64,000 bases of DNA, taken from Paracoccus sp. SMMA_5_TC (GTDB lineage: Bacteria > Pseudomonadota > Alphaproteobacteria > Rhodobacterales > Rhodobacteraceae). The stretch lies in assembly GCF_009696685.2 (NCBI RefSeq), contig NZ_CP102355.1, positions 1,145,001 through 1,209,000 of the forward strand, written 5' to 3'. Numbering within the stretch: position 1 is the first letter of the stretch; every line of letters begins with the position of its first letter. Shown here piece after piece: positions 27,385 through 38,871 of the stretch. Both the position numbers and the translations under genes were made by a program. The notes under the pieces are model-generated. The model made no database searches. It was not told the DNA's origin and saw nothing but the letters and a program-made list of their open reading frames with translations.

Positions 27385-29579
27385 TGCCGCCATTCTATCC
27401 CGAAGGCGCCCGCATCGCCGTGCTGACGCAAGAGGTGGTGGGGATACTGGATTACCTGGCGCCGCCGGGCGGGGTGCGGCTGGGCCAGCTGGTGGTGGTG
27501 CCTCTGGGGCCGCGGCGGGTGATGGGCGCGGTCTGGGGGCCGGGGCAGTGCGATTTCGACGCCGCGCGGCTGCGCGGCGTCCAGCGGCTGGTCGATGCGC
27601 CGCCGCTGACCCCGGCGATGATGGAATTCCTGGCCCGTATGGGCGACTACACGCTGACGCCCATGCCCTTGATGCTGCGGATGGCGACCCGGGCGCCGGA
27701 CCTGGACCAGCCGCCGTCGGCGCGGCGGATCGTGGAACTGGCCGGACCGCCCCCCGAGCGCATGACCGATGCCCGCGCCGCCGTGCTGCGGGTCATCGCC
27801 GAACACGGCGGCGCAGGCTTTGCCCCGTCCGAGCTGGCGCAGTTGGCCGGGGTGGGCGCCGGGGTCGTGCAGGGACTGGTCCGCGCCGGCACCCTGGCCG
27901 AGCGGCTGGCGCCGCGCGACACGCCCTATCCGCGGCTGGACCCCGATCTGCCCGGCAAGCCGCTGGCGCCCGATCAGGCGGCGGCGGCGGCCAGCCTGTG
28001 CGCCGACCTGCGGGCGGGCGGCTATGGCACCACGCTGCTCCGCGGCGTCACCGGCTCGGGCAAGACCGAGGTCTATCTCGAGGCGGTGGCGGAATGTCTG
28101 CGCCAGGGCCGGCAGGCGCTGGTGCTGCTGCCCGAAATCGCGCTGTCGGCCGAGTTCCTGAACCGGGTCGAGGCGCGTTTCGGCGCCCGGCCCGGCGAAT
28201 GGCACAGCGGCATCACCCGCAGCGAACGCCGCCGGCTGTGGATGATGGCGGCACAACATCAGGTCGGCATGGTGGTGGGCGCGCGCTCGGCCCTGTTCCT
28301 GCCCTTTGCCGACCTGGGGTTGATCGTTGTCGATGAGGAGCACGATTCCAGCTACAAGCAAGAGGACGGGGTCTATTACAGCGCCCGCGACATGGCGGTG
28401 CTGCGCGCCAGCATCGAAAACGCGCAGGTGGTGCTGGCCTCGGCCACGCCCTCGCTGGAAAGCTGGGTGAATGCGGGGCAGGGGAAATATCGCCGGCTGG
28501 ACCTGCCTTCGCGTTACGGCAGTGCCGAACTGCCCGAACTGGCCAGCATCGACCTGCGCGCGCAGGACATGGAAAAGGGGCGCTGGATCAGCCCGCGGCT
28601 GGCGGCCGAACTGACGCAACGCATCGGGCGCGGCGAACAGGCGCTGCTGTTTCTGAACCGCCGCGGTTATGCCCCCATCACCGCCTGCCGCGCCTGCGGC
28701 CAGCAGGTGGGTTGCGACCATTGCGACGCCCGCATGGTCGAGCACCGGTTCCAGAACCGGCTGGTCTGCCATCAATGCGGCGCCACCCGGCCGGTGCCCA
28801 CCGCCTGCCCGGCCTGCGGCACCGAAGGCCGCATGACCGCCATCGGCCCGGGGGTCGAGCGGCTGGCCGAAGAGGTGGCGGCGCGGTTTCCCGACGCGCG
28901 CAGCACGGTGCTGTCATCGGACCTGTTCCAGTCGGCGCGGGCGCTGAAACAGGCAATCGCCGAGATTGCCGAGGGCCAGACCGACATCATCATCGGCACC
29001 CAGATCGTGGCCAAGGGGCACAATTTCCCGCGCCTGACCCTGGTCGGGGTGATCGACGCCGACCTGGGCCTGCAGGGGGCCGACCTGCGCGCCGCCGAAC
29101 GCAGCTTTCAGCTGATGCGCCAGGTTGCCGGGCGCGCCGGGCGCGAGGGCGGCGGGCCGCAGGGGTTGGCCTTGCTGCAAACCTATCAGCCCGATCATCC
29201 GGTGATCCGCGCCATCCTGTCGGGCCGGGACGAGGACTTCTGGGATGCCGAGGCGGCGCAGCGCCAGGCGGCGGGGATGCCGCCCTTTGGCCGGCTGGCG
29301 GGGATCATCCTGTCCCATCCCGATCAGTCCGTGGTCGAGGATCACGCCCGCGAAATGGCGCGCCGCGCCTCGCCGCTGCAGGCGGTGGGGGCCGAACTGT
29401 TCGGTCCGGCCCCGGCGCCCATCGCCCGCATCCGCGGCCGCTGCCGGGTGCGCATGCTGATCCGCGCCCCCCGGCAGGCGCCGCTGCAGGGGGCGATAGC
29501 CGACTGGCTCGCGCAGGCGCCACGGCCGCCGGCGAACCTGCGGCTGGCGGTGGACATCGACCCGCAAAGCTTCCTGTGA
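27384..29579 (+). CDS. priA: Primosomal replication protein PriA
   Basis: PriA is a superfamily-2 3'-to-5' helicase that reloads the replisome at stalled forks. The 731 residues contain an N-terminal DNA-binding domain (RIAVLTQEVVGILDYLAPPG, VPLGPRRVMGAVWG), Walker A in LLRGVTGSGKTEVYLEAV, DEEH box in LIVVDEEHDSSYKQEDGVYYSARDMAV, zinc-binding cysteine pairs in CRACGQQVGCDHCDARM and CHQCGATRPVPTACPACG, and motifs V-VI (DIIIGTQIVAKGHNFPRLTLVGV; MRQVAGRAGREGG). GTG at 27381 is an alternative start one codon earlier. Confidence 0.97.
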   Translation: MPPFYPEGARIAVLTQEVVGILDYLAPPGGVRLGQLVVVPLGPRRVMGAVWGPGQCDFDAARLRGVQRLVDAPPLTPAMMEFLARMGDYTLTPMPLMLRMATRAPDLDQPPSARRIVELAGPPPERMTDARAAVLRVIAEHGGAGFAPSELAQLAGVGAGVVQGLVRAGTLAERLAPRDTPYPRLDPDLPGKPLAPDQAAAAASLCADLRAGGYGTTLLRGVTGSGKTEVYLEAVAECLRQGRQALVLLPEIALSAEFLNRVEARFGARPGEWHSGITRSERRRLWMMAAQHQVGMVVGARSALFLPFADLGLIVVDEEHDSSYKQEDGVYYSARDMAVLRASIENAQVVLASATPSLESWVNAGQGKYRRLDLPSRYGSAELPELASIDLRAQDMEKGRWISPRLAAELTQRIGRGEQALLFLNRRGYAPITACRACGQQVGCDHCDARMVEHRFQNRLVCHQCGATRPVPTACPACGTEGRMTAIGPGVERLAEEVAARFPDARSTVLSSDLFQSARALKQAIAEIAEGQTDIIIGTQIVAKGHNFPRLTLVGVIDADLGLQGADLRAAERSFQLMRQVAGRAGREGGGPQGLALLQTYQPDHPVIRAILSGRDEDFWDAEAAQRQAAGMPPFGRLAGIILSHPDQSVVEDHAREMARRASPLQAVGAELFGPAPAPIARIRGRCRVRMLIRAPRQAPLQGAIADWLAQAPRPPANLRLAVDIDPQSFL

Positions 29580-29639
29580 TCGCACGGCCGGGCGCGGCGC
29601 GGCTGGCAGGTGCGGCCCGCGGCTCTGTTCTGCCATATT

Positions 29640-29666
29640 GCCCGGCCCGTCGGTTTGCGGCCGGGC
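29640..29666. terminator. Hairpin between convergent priA and amidohydrolase gene
   Basis: An 8-base stem, GCCCGGCC with GGCCGGGC, around an 11-base loop is followed on the plus strand by AGGCACCCTTTT. It is a plausible but weak terminator for priA. Confidence 0.5.
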
Positions 29667-29678
29667 CAGGCACCCTTT

Positions 29679-30419
29679 TCAGACGGCGTGGCGGTCCAGA
29701 AACCCCGCCAGCAGCCCCGCCAGGCGTTCGGCCCACAGCCGCTGGCCCCCGGCATCGGCGATCAGGTCGTTGCGCAGTTCGATCAGCACGTTCGGCCGGC
29801 CATGCGCCAGGGCATGGCGGTCGATCGAATCGCCCTCGAGATGACCGGAATAGGGTTCGTTGTCGCCGGTGATCCAGCCCTGGTCGCGACATTCGCGGAT
29901 CAGCGCCGGGCCCAGCCGCTCGTCTCGGTGCGAATACAGCACCCCCACCGCCCAGGGCCGGCGCGGGCGGCCCCGCAGCTGCGGGGTAAAGCTGTGGATG
30001 GCGCAGATGGCCCGTTGCGGATGCGCCGCCGCCAGCCGGGCATAAGCGTCATGATAGGGGCGATAAAGCCGCGCCAGCCGCTCTTCGCGCTGCGCCGGGC
30101 CGACATGGCGGTTTGCCGGGATCACCGTGCCGTCATAGATGCGCATGATCAGGGTCGGATCGTCCTCGCCCCGGTTGGGATCGATCACCAGGCGCGAGAA
30201 ATCCGACAGGATCGCCGGCGCGTCCAGCCGCGCCGCCAATTCGCGCGCAAGCCCGGCCGCGCCCACGTCATAGGCGATGTGGCGGGCCATGTCCTCGGCG
30301 GCAATGCCGAGATCGCCGCCACCGATCCAGTCGGGAACGTGGTTGCTGGCATGGTCGCAGGTCACCAGCCAGCGCGACGGGCGCCGCGCGCCCAGGATCT
30401 GAAACGGGTCGGGGGTCAT
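29679..30419 (-). CDS. N-formylglutamate amidohydrolase family protein
   Basis: The 246 residues belong to the FGase/HutG-like zinc hydrolase family: WLVTCDHASNHVPDWIGG with the metal-binding His, IAYDVGAAGLARELAARLDAPAILSDFSRLVIDPNR, AICAIHSFTPQLRGRPRRPWAVGVLYSHRDERLGPALI and PNVLIELRNDLIADAGGQ with the Glu. No hut genes are nearby, so histidine degradation is not supported. The actual substrate may be another N-acyl amino acid. It diverges from pyk. Confidence 0.9.
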   Translation of the reverse strand: MTPDPFQILGARRPSRWLVTCDHASNHVPDWIGGGDLGIAAEDMARHIAYDVGAAGLARELAARLDAPAILSDFSRLVIDPNRGEDDPTLIMRIYDGTVIPANRHVGPAQREERLARLYRPYHDAYARLAAAHPQRAICAIHSFTPQLRGRPRRPWAVGVLYSHRDERLGPALIRECRDQGWITGDNEPYSGHLEGDSIDRHALAHGRPNVLIELRNDLIADAGGQRLWAERLAGLLAGFLDRHAV

Positions 30420-30475
30420 TCGTGCTTCGCCTTGCATGGGCCTGTGTTTAGTGCAAACGCTTGCCCGGGCACCAG

Positions 30476-30505
30476 TTGCCGCAGCGGCGCTTTCTGCGCT
30501 ATAAC
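30476..30505 (+). promoter_or_regulatory. Sigma-70 promoter of pyk
   Basis: TTGCCG and TATAAC are 18 bases apart, ending 36 bases before the pyk ATG. This is one of the best -35/-10 matches in the window. Confidence 0.65.
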
Positions 30506-30541
30506 ACCGCCGATAGCGCAAACATGATGGGGGAAAGACGG

Positions 30542-31987
<1,446 letters not shown>

Positions 31988-32023
31988 GCCCCGCCCGGAA
32001 CGCTGTTACGGAAAGGTATTCCG

Positions 32024-32386
32024 ATGATCGACATCCTGCTGCTTGCCGGCGTCGCGCTGGCTGTGCTTTCGGTGGTGATGGCCGTGGTGTCGCTGGCGCG
32101 CACGCAGCCGCCGCGCGGCGCCGCCCTTGCGCTGGTGCTGGGCATCGCGCTGATGTTCGCGGGCAGCTGGCTGGGCCAGCGACCCTTCAGCCTGCAGACG
32201 CTGGGCGACAGCTGGCAGCGTTTGCTGAGCGGCCAGATATCGCTGGATCAGGACGCGACCCCGGTCGCGCCAGTGCCCGCGTCCGCGCCGCAAGCGGCCG
32301 CGGAAGCGCCGGCAGAGACGCCCGCCGAGCCCGCTGCCGCCGAACCCTCTGCTGACGCGCCTGCCGCGACGCCCGTGCAGCAGTGA
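32024..32386 (+). CDS. Small membrane protein with Ala/Pro-rich tail
   Basis: The 120 residues have two helices ([22 protein letters not shown] and [18 protein letters not shown]) and then an Ala/Pro/Glu-rich low-complexity tail of about 50 residues. This is a familiar arrangement in uncharacterised Rhodobacteraceae proteins downstream of pyk. The start ATG follows GGAAAGGTATTCCG. No function is assigned. Confidence 0.75.
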   Translation: MIDILLLAGVALAVLSVVMAVVSLARTQPPRGAALALVLGIALMFAGSWLGQRPFSLQTLGDSWQRLLSGQISLDQDATPVAPVPASAPQAAAEAPAETPAEPAAAEPSADAPAATPVQQ

Positions 32387-32387
32387 C

Positions 32388-32416
32388 TTGCCAAAACCGG
32401 CGCGCCCGTCTATAGG
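32388..32416 (+). promoter_or_regulatory. Sigma-70 promoter of rpmI-rplT
   Basis: TTGCCA and TATAGG are separated by exactly 17 bases, ending 76 bases before rpmI. The -35 overlaps the stop region of the preceding gene. The long leader could bind L20 for autoregulation, but I see no clear fold. Confidence 0.65.
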
Positions 32417-32492
32417 GCACGCTTCCACCCGCGCGGCCGGCCGATATGGCATTGCCGAGTCGCGCGTTCACTCTGACCGCAAGGAGAGTAAA

Positions 32493-32693
32493 ATGCCGAA
32501 GATGAAGACCAAGTCGGCCGCGAAGAAGCGGTTCTCGATGACGGCCTCGGGCAAGGTCAAGGCTGGCCCGGCCGGCAAGCGCCACGGCATGATCAAGCGC
32601 TCGACGAAATTCATCCGCGATGTGACCGGGACCATGATCCTGTCCGACGCGGACGCGAAGATCGTCAAGAAATACATGCCCTACGACCGCTAA
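32493..32693 (+). CDS. rpmI: 50S ribosomal protein L35
   Basis: The 66-residue basic protein reads [39 protein letters not shown], matching L35 throughout, and ends [16 protein letters not shown] lies 7 bases upstream of the ATG. rplT follows after 12 bases. infC, which precedes rpmI in many bacteria, is not here. Confidence 0.99.
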   Translation: MPKMKTKSAAKKRFSMTASGKVKAGPAGKRHGMIKRSTKFIRDVTGTMILSDADAKIVKKYMPYDR

Positions 32694-32705
32694 GGAGAAT
32701 CGCAG

Positions 32706-33065
32706 ATGGCACGAGTCAAATCGGGGAAAGTCACCCACGCCCGCCACAAGAAGGTTCTTGACGCGGCAAAAGGTTATTACGGCAACCGGTCGCGCAACTT
32801 CCGCACCGCCACCCAGGCGGTCGACAAGGCGAACCAGTATGCGACCCGCGACCGCAAGACGCGCAAGCGCAATTTCCGCGCTCTGTGGATCCAGCGCATC
32901 AACGCCGCCGTGCGCGCCGTCGATGCCGAAATGACCTATTCGCGCTTCATCGCCGCGCTGGCGAAGGCGGGGATCGAGGTTGACCGCAAGGTTCTGGCCG
33001 ACCTGGCCGTGCATGAGCCCGAGGCGTTTGCCGCCGTGGTTGCGCAAGCCAAGGCCGCTGCCTGA
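32706..33065 (+). CDS. rplT: 50S ribosomal protein L20
   Basis: The 119-residue protein begins [69 protein letters not shown], the typical L20 extension and globular domain. L20 binds 23S rRNA early in 50S assembly and in many bacteria represses its own operon. It ends 28 bases before a strong terminator. Confidence 0.99.
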   Translation: MARVKSGKVTHARHKKVLDAAKGYYGNRSRNFRTATQAVDKANQYATRDRKTRKRNFRALWIQRINAAVRAVDAEMTYSRFIAALAKAGIEVDRKVLADLAVHEPEAFAAVVAQAKAAA

Positions 33066-33093
33066 ACCACTGGCTATAGCCGGACACTACAAG

Positions 33094-33121
33094 GCCCGCG
33101 TCGCAGGACGCGGGCTTTTTC
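33094..33121 (+). terminator. Rho-independent terminator of rpmI-rplT
   Basis: A perfect 9-base stem, GCCCGCGTC with GACGCGGGC, a GCAG loop and five or more Ts. Confidence 0.95.
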
Positions 33122-33148
33122 AGTTATGCCCCCCGGCTGTCCGCGCGC

Positions 33149-33844
33149 TCAGCGGAAATGCGCGCGGATGGCTTCGGGCAGGGCGATCATCAGCAGCAAC
33201 GCGGCGGCCATCACGAAAAGCCAATGCCCCGCGATAGTAAAGAGCAGCGCCCCGATGACGCCGCCAAGGGCAAAGCATCCCAATGTCAGGCTGTGCAGCC
33301 GCAGCTTTGACAACGTCATCCTTCGCAGGCCGGGGTCATTGAGCAGCGTTGCCAGTTCGATGCCGATGTCGGTGGCCATGCCCGACACATGGGTGGTGCG
33401 CACCCGCGCATGAGAAATCAGCGTGGTGACGGCATTCTGCAACCCCATCACAAAGCTCAGCACCACGACCAGAAGCGCTTGCGACGCGGTCTCGGGCCAC
33501 AGCGCAAAACCGGCCCCCATGGCCAGCAGGATCAGCGCCTGAAGCATTATCGCAAGCGCATAGATGCAGCGGATAGCGCGGCGTTCCCCGGCATGGATCA
33601 GCAAGGCGGCACCTCCCGCCCCTGCCACGAAGGCCACGACCAGCCCGCCGAAAGACAGGGCCAGGACAAGATCGCCATGGGCCAGGTGATCGGCAAAGGC
33701 CGAAATGTTCCCGGTCATGTTAGCCGTGAAGGAACCGGCGATCAGAAATCCGACCGCATTCAGGCCGCCCGCGACCAGCGACAGCAGCCCGGCCAGCGCC
33801 TGATCGATACCCTCGGTGCGATCGTCGCCGACCCGGATCAGCAT
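33149..33844 (-). CDS. DUF1275 (YoaK) family membrane protein
   Basis: The 231-residue protein has about six membrane helices and family motifs [43 protein letters not shown] and [37 protein letters not shown]. The family's transport or other activity is unknown. It diverges from the P450 gene with 55 bases between starts, and ends facing the rplT terminator. Confidence 0.92.
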   Translation of the reverse strand: MLIRVGDDRTEGIDQALAGLLSLVAGGLNAVGFLIAGSFTANMTGNISAFADHLAHGDLVLALSFGGLVVAFVAGAGGAALLIHAGERRAIRCIYALAIMLQALILLAMGAGFALWPETASQALLVVVLSFVMGLQNAVTTLISHARVRTTHVSGMATDIGIELATLLNDPGLRRMTLSKLRLHSLTLGCFALGGVIGALLFTIAGHWLFVMAAALLLMIALPEAIRAHFR

Positions 33845-33899
33845 TCCGTCCCCCCCCCCTGTTTCAGCTTGCCGCGCGGATGTTAGGCCGCAGGGAAAC

Positions 33900-35336
33900 A
33901 TGGGTAAAGCGGTGCCGCCCGATCGCGGAACCATGGGGCTGCTGACGGGTTGCTTCGGCATGAGCGGCGATGGTTTCAGGCAATATCCGGCCCGGGTCGC
34001 GCTGGGAAGGCGCCCCCTGGGGGTGATTGCCAGCGCCCTGACCGCTCGGCGCAACGTGCTCGAACTGATCCCCGAAATCGCGACCCGTCAGCCGATGGTG
34101 TCGGGCAAGACCGGCAAGCGCTGGCACATGGTCATGGACCCCCAGGCGCTGCGCGTGGTGCTGAAGGATCGGGTCGAGGATTATCCCAAGTCCCTTGTCA
34201 CCAAGCTGATCCTCGGGCCTGCGGTCGGGCAATCGCTGTTCGTGGCCGAAGCTGCGCATTGGCGCTGGCAGCGGCGGGCCGCAGCGCCGGCCTTTGCCCA
34301 GCGTCATGTCGAGGCGCTGGGCCCGGTGATGACGGCTGCGGCCGAGGCCAGCGCCCGGCGGCTGGCCGCGGCTCAGGGTCCGGTCGATGTCTTTGCCGAA
34401 ACCGTCGCCGCCACCTTCGAGGTGATTTCCGAGGTGACATTTTCCGGCGACGAAGGCTTCGATCGCGACGCGGTCCATCACGCCATCGATGCCTATATTG
34501 CCGGCACCGCGCGGATTTCGGTCATGGATATCCTGGGCCTGCCGGGCTGGGTGCCTCGGCCCGGTCGGCTGCGCACCGGCGCTGACCTGCGGCGGATGAA
34601 ACGTGTCGCCGATCAGGCGATCCATGCCCGCGCCCGCTCTGGCCCACGCCCGGTGCCGGACCTGCTGGATCTGCTGCGCGCCGGTGTCGATCCCGAAACC
34701 GGGCGTCGGATGAGCGCGGCCGAGCTGCGCGACAACCTGCTGACCTTCATCGTCGCCGGACATGAGACCACGGCCCTGACCCTGGCCTGGGCGCTTTACC
34801 TGCTGGCCTTCGATCCGGGGGTCCAGCACCGCGCCGCCATCGAGGCGGACGCGGTGCTGGGCGGTCGCGCCGCGACCGCCGCCGACCTGCACCGCCTGCC
34901 CTATATCCGTCAGATCGTCGAGGAGGCGCTGCGCCTTTATCCGCCGGCGGCCCTGCTGTCGCGGACTGCGCTGCGCCAGGACGAGCTGGGTGGCCGCCAG
35001 ATCCTGCCAGGCGACACCGTGATGCTGCCTATCTATGCCTTGCATCGCCACCATCTGCTGTGGGACGATCCCGACCGCTTCGATCCCGACCGTTTCGGCC
35101 CCGGGCAAGAGCGGGATCGTTTCGCATTCCTGCCCTTTGGTGCCGGGCCACGCATCTGCATCGGCGCCAGCTTTGCCCTGCAAGAGGCGGTGATCATCCT
35201 GGCCACGTTGCTGACGCGGCTGCGCTTCGATCTGGCCGGGCCTGTGCCGCAGCCCCGCATGATCCTGACGCTGCGACCGCATGGCGGGGTGTGGCTGCGA
35301 GTCACCGCCCGCCGGGGAAATCAGGGCATGGGTTGA
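33900..35336 (+). CDS. Cytochrome P450
   Basis: The 478-residue heme monooxygenase shows the I-helix [20 protein letters not shown], the K-helix ExxR in [19 protein letters not shown], the PxRF-like [12 protein letters not shown], and the heme loop [21 protein letters not shown] with the cysteine ligand. No signal peptide or membrane anchor is seen, as usual for bacterial P450s. The start ATG 33900 has AGGGAAAC before it. No ferredoxin or reductase gene is adjacent, so electrons must come from elsewhere. The substrate is unknown; the closest style is the fatty-acid/isoprenoid-like bacterial group. Confidence 0.94.
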   Translation: MGKAVPPDRGTMGLLTGCFGMSGDGFRQYPARVALGRRPLGVIASALTARRNVLELIPEIATRQPMVSGKTGKRWHMVMDPQALRVVLKDRVEDYPKSLVTKLILGPAVGQSLFVAEAAHWRWQRRAAAPAFAQRHVEALGPVMTAAAEASARRLAAAQGPVDVFAETVAATFEVISEVTFSGDEGFDRDAVHHAIDAYIAGTARISVMDILGLPGWVPRPGRLRTGADLRRMKRVADQAIHARARSGPRPVPDLLDLLRAGVDPETGRRMSAAELRDNLLTFIVAGHETTALTLAWALYLLAFDPGVQHRAAIEADAVLGGRAATAADLHRLPYIRQIVEEALRLYPPAALLSRTALRQDELGGRQILPGDTVMLPIYALHRHHLLWDDPDRFDPDRFGPGQERDRFAFLPFGAGPRICIGASFALQEAVIILATLLTRLRFDLAGPVPQPRMILTLRPHGGVWLRVTARRGNQGMG

Positions 35337-35387
35337 TCCGCTCACGCTGGCGTTACAAAATCGCCGACAGAACAGCGGAGGATACCC

Positions 35388-36797
35388 ATGACCGCCATCA
35401 TCGATTTCCTGAACACCATCTTCTGGGGCTATGTGCTGATCTATGGCCTGCTGGCCGTCGGCATCTACTTCACCATCCGGCTGGGCTTCATCCAGATCCT
35501 GCATTTCCGCGAAATGATCCGCTGCGTGCTGGGGTCTGACAGCCAGGACCGCAACGGCATCTCGCCCTTTCAGGCGCTGACCGTCAGCCTGGCCAGCCGT
35601 GTCGGCACCGGCAATATCGCCGGGGTGGCGGTGGCCATCACCCTGGGCGGTCCGGGCGCAGTGTTCTGGATGTGGATGGTGGCGCTGGTCGGCATGGCCA
35701 CCGCCTATGCCGAATCGACGCTGGCGCAGCTTTACAAGGAAAACGGCCCCGGCGGCATGTATCGGGGCGGCCCGGCCTATTACATCCAGAAAGGCCTGGG
35801 GCAGGGCTGGCTGGCCGGCATCTTTGCCGTCGCCCTGATCATCGCCTTTGGCCTGATCTTCAACGCAGTGCAGTCGAATTCCATCGCCGAGGCCATGGCC
35901 GGCGCCTTCGGGGTCGAAAAGTGGATCACCGGTCTTGCCATCGCGCTGCTGACGGCGGTCATCATCTTCGGGGGCATCCCCTCGATCGCGCGGGTGGCCG
36001 AATTCGTGGTGCCGTTCATGGCCGGCGCATATCTGCTGGCCGCAGCCTGGGTGCTGGTCACCAACATCACCGAGGTGCCGGCGGTGCTGGGCCATATCGT
36101 CGCCTCGGCCTTCGGCTGGACCGAGGCTGCGGGCGGTGTCGTCGGCGGCATGACCGCGGCGATGCTGAACGGGGTCAAGCGCGGGCTGTTCTCGAACGAG
36201 GCGGGGATGGGCTCGGCCCCGAACATCGCCGCCGTGGCCACGCCCGACCCGCATCACCCCTCGAGCCAGGGCTTCGTGCAGGCGCTGGGCGTGTTCATCG
36301 ACACCATCCTGGTCTGCACGGCGACGGCGGTGATGATCCTGCTGTCGGGCGCGATCCCCTCGGCGGAACTGACCGGTGTGGCGCTGACCCAGGCGGCGCT
36401 GGGCGAACATTTCGGCAGCTTTGGCCAGAACTTCGTCGCCATCGCCATCTTCTTCTTTGCCTTCACCTCGATCATCGGCAATTACGCCTATGCCGAAAAC
36501 GCCATCGTGTTTCTGGGCCATGGTTCCAGCGGGCCGGTCGTGGCGCTGCGGGTCGCGGTGATGGGCATGGTGGTCTGGGGCGCGATCCAGACCGTGCAGA
36601 CGGTGTTCGACTTTGCCGATGCCTCGATGGGGCTGATGGCGACGATCAACCTGATCGCCATCGTGCTGCTGTCGGGCACCATCGCCCATGTCACCCGCGA
36701 CTACCTGCGCCAGCGCGCCGATGGCCGCAACCCCACCTTCCACATCGACGATCACCCCGGCATTGCGCCCGGCGTCAGCCGGACCATCTGGAAATAG
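35388..36797 (+). CDS. Sodium:alanine symporter (AGCS family)
   Basis: This inner-membrane Na+-coupled amino acid carrier of 469 residues has about eleven helices. Signatures are FQALTVSLASRVGTGNIAGVAVAITLGGPGAVFWMWMVALVGMATAYAESTLAQLYKE, GGPAYYIQKGLG, MLNGVKRGLFSNEAGMGSAPNIAAVA and FAFTSIIGNYAYAENAI. The substrate is most likely alanine or glycine, consistent with ald elsewhere in the window but not shown by it. Confidence 0.95.
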   Translation: MTAIIDFLNTIFWGYVLIYGLLAVGIYFTIRLGFIQILHFREMIRCVLGSDSQDRNGISPFQALTVSLASRVGTGNIAGVAVAITLGGPGAVFWMWMVALVGMATAYAESTLAQLYKENGPGGMYRGGPAYYIQKGLGQGWLAGIFAVALIIAFGLIFNAVQSNSIAEAMAGAFGVEKWITGLAIALLTAVIIFGGIPSIARVAEFVVPFMAGAYLLAAAWVLVTNITEVPAVLGHIVASAFGWTEAAGGVVGGMTAAMLNGVKRGLFSNEAGMGSAPNIAAVATPDPHHPSSQGFVQALGVFIDTILVCTATAVMILLSGAIPSAELTGVALTQAALGEHFGSFGQNFVAIAIFFFAFTSIIGNYAYAENAIVFLGHGSSGPVVALRVAVMGMVVWGAIQTVQTVFDFADASMGLMATINLIAIVLLSGTIAHVTRDYLRQRADGRNPTFHIDDHPGIAPGVSRTIWK

Positions 36798-36801
36798 TGC
36801 C

Positions 36802-37146
36802 GTGATCACCATCTATCACAGGCCGACCTGTTCGACCTCGCGCAAGGTGTTGCAGATGATCCGCGACGCCGGGCACGAACCGCAGATCGTCGATTACGTG
36901 CAGGCGGGCTGGACGCGGGCACAACTGCTGGGCCTGTTCGCGGCGGCGGATGTGACGCCGGCCCAGGCGCTGCGCAGCAAGGGCACCGATGCCGCCGAAC
37001 GTGGCCTGCTGGATGCCGATGCCGAAACCATTCTGGACCACATGGTCCAGAACCCGCTGCTGGTGGAACGGCCCATCGTCTGCGGGCCGGGCGGCGTGCG
37101 GCTGTGCCGCCCGGTCGAACTGGTGCTTGAAACGCTGACCCGCTAG
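36802..37146 (+). CDS. ArsC/Spx-fold arsenate reductase-like protein
   Basis: The 114-residue thioredoxin-fold protein has the N-terminal IYHRPTCSTSRKVLQMIRDAG with the catalytic cysteine (about residue 10) of the glutaredoxin-linked ArsC family, QALRSKGTDA, and NPLLVERPIVCGPGGVRLCRP with the conserved arginine. There are no ars genes around it, so arsenate as substrate is uncertain and YffB/Spx-like roles are possible. It starts at a GTG 4 bases after the symporter gene. Confidence 0.88.
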   Translation: MITIYHRPTCSTSRKVLQMIRDAGHEPQIVDYVQAGWTRAQLLGLFAAADVTPAQALRSKGTDAAERGLLDADAETILDHMVQNPLLVERPIVCGPGGVRLCRPVELVLETLTR

Positions 37147-37159
37147 GCTTTTCCCGGGC

Positions 37160-37187
37160 GTTCCCGCGTGCTAATCCGCGCGGGAAC
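37160..37187 (+). promoter_or_regulatory. Hairpin immediately upstream of pheS
   Basis: A perfect 9-base stem, GTTCCCGCG with CGCGGGAAC, encloses a 10-base loop and ends 16 bases before the pheS ATG, close to the ribosome binding site AAGGAAA. It may terminate the arsC-like gene, although no T tract follows, or act as a leader element of pheS. Confidence 0.5.
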
Positions 37188-37203
37188 CGCAAGGAAAGCC
37201 GAC

Positions 37204-38286
37204 ATGTCCGACCTGACCACCCTTCGCCGATCCTACCTTGACCGCATCATCGCGGCTGCCGATCTCGACTCGCTCGAACAGGTGCGCCTGGCCGCCCTGG
37301 GCAAGAAGGGCGAAATCAGCGGCATGATGAAGGAACTGGGCCGGATGAGCCCCGAGGAGCGCCAGACCCGCGGCGCGGAACTGAACCGCCTGCGCGACGA
37401 AATCGACAGCGCGCTGCGCGCCCGCAAGCAGGGGCTCGAGGACGCGGCGCTGGACGCGCGGCTGCGCGACGAATGGCTGGACGTGACCCTGCCGGGGCGG
37501 CCGCGGCCACAGGGCACCATCCATCCCGTCAGCCAGGTGACCGAAGAGGTCACCGCCATTTTCGCCGACATGGGCTTTCGCGTCGCCGAAGGGCCGCAGA
37601 TCGAATCCGACTGGTTCAATTTCGACGCGCTGAACATCCCGCCCGAACACCCCGCGCGCCAGGAACATGACACCTTCTTCATGGCCCGGGCCGAGGGCGA
37701 CCCGCGCCCGCCGCATGTGCTGCGCACCCACACCAGCCCGGTGCAGATCCGCGCCATGCAGGAACAGGGCGCGCCGATCCGGGTGATCGCGCCCGGCCGC
37801 GTCTATCGCATGGACATGGACCAGACCCATACGCCGATGTTCCATCAGGTCGAGGGGCTGGCGCTGGGCCGTGACATTTCCATGGCCAATCTGAAATGGA
37901 CGCTCGAGGAATTCTGCCGCGCCTTCTTCGAGGTCGATGAGGTCGAGCTGCGCTTTCGCGCCAGCCATTTCCCCTTTACCGAACCCTCGGCCGAGGTCGA
38001 TATCCGCTGTTCCTGGGAAGGCGGCAAGTTGAGCATCGGCCAGGGCAATTCCTGGCTGGAGATCCTGGGTTCGGGCATGGTCCATCCCAAGGTGCTGGCG
38101 GCGGGCGGCATCGACCCCGACCAGTGGCAGGGATTTGCCTTCGGCATGGGCATCGACCGCATCGCCATGCTGAAATACGGCATCCCCGACCTGCGCGCGT
38201 TCTTCGACAGCGACCTGCGCTGGCTGCGCCATTACGGCTTTGCCGCCGGCGACGTGCCCAGCGTCGCGGCCGGCCTGTCGCGCTGA
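37204..38286 (+). CDS. pheS: Phenylalanyl-tRNA synthetase alpha subunit
   Basis: The 360 residues include an N-terminal coiled coil ([41 protein letters not shown]) and a class II catalytic core with [75 protein letters not shown], and motif 3 [22 protein letters not shown]. It forms an alpha2-beta2 enzyme with PheT, whose gene lies 1.06 kb downstream. Confidence 0.98.
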   Translation: MSDLTTLRRSYLDRIIAAADLDSLEQVRLAALGKKGEISGMMKELGRMSPEERQTRGAELNRLRDEIDSALRARKQGLEDAALDARLRDEWLDVTLPGRPRPQGTIHPVSQVTEEVTAIFADMGFRVAEGPQIESDWFNFDALNIPPEHPARQEHDTFFMARAEGDPRPPHVLRTHTSPVQIRAMQEQGAPIRVIAPGRVYRMDMDQTHTPMFHQVEGLALGRDISMANLKWTLEEFCRAFFEVDEVELRFRASHFPFTEPSAEVDIRCSWEGGKLSIGQGNSWLEILGSGMVHPKVLAAGGIDPDQWQGFAFGMGIDRIAMLKYGIPDLRAFFDSDLRWLRHYGFAAGDVPSVAAGLSR

Positions 38287-38382
38287 TCGCGGTGCGCTGC
38301 CGGGGTGGCACCGGCGGATGACAGCGGCGCAGGCGGCGGTTAATCTGCCCCGGCGATTCCCCGCCAGTGCCAAGGGTCCGTC

Positions 38383-38865
38383 ATGTCCAACCCCACCACC
38401 CTTACCGCCTATGCCACGGCCTTTCTGGCCTCGATCAGCCTGTTCGGACTGGTCGATGCCGGGCGGCTGCGCCAGGACGCCGCCGTGGCCAGCGCCATCA
38501 CCCAGGCCTATCTGCTGCCGGTCCTGTGGATCAGCGCCGCCACCTTCCTGGCGCTGATGATCATCAGCCTGTCGCGCAGCTATCTGACTCGGCCGCAGCG
38601 CTGGAACAGCGAAGCTGCCGAACGGCGGGTGCTGGAAATCGGGCTGGCGGTCGCCTGCTATTTCGGGCTGCTGGCGATGCTGAGCTATCTTCTGGCGCTG
38701 ATGGCGCCGGGCTGGATCAGCGGCGCGGCGCCGGCGCTGGCCCGCCATGCGCCGTGGTTTCTGGCCGCGCCCTGCCTGGTGCTTGGGGCGCTGGCGCCGC
38801 GGCACAAGCCGGCCTGGCTGGCGGCCGGCGCGGTATTCGTGACCCTGGGGCTGGTCACCGGCTAG
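38383..38865 (+). CDS. Small membrane protein between pheS and pheT
   Basis: The 160-residue protein has four or five hydrophobic segments (AYATAFLASISLFGLVDAG, LPVLWISAATFLALMIISL, IGLAVACYFGLLAMLSYLLALMAP, PWFLAAPCLVLGAL, AGAVFVTLGLVTG). I recognise no family. It is on the same strand as pheS and pheT and ends opposite the TM2 gene. Confidence 0.68.
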   Translation: MSNPTTLTAYATAFLASISLFGLVDAGRLRQDAAVASAITQAYLLPVLWISAATFLALMIISLSRSYLTRPQRWNSEAAERRVLEIGLAVACYFGLLAMLSYLLALMAPGWISGAAPALARHAPWFLAAPCLVLGALAPRHKPAWLAAGAVFVTLGLVTG

Positions 38866-38871
38866 CCCGGT

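Noticed and set aside
33864..36812. 982-codon minus-strand frame opposite P450 and the alanine symporter
   Set aside because: Composition is His/Gly/Asp/Arg-rich and repetitive, typical of antisense to high-GC genes; both plus-strand genes show full family motifs.
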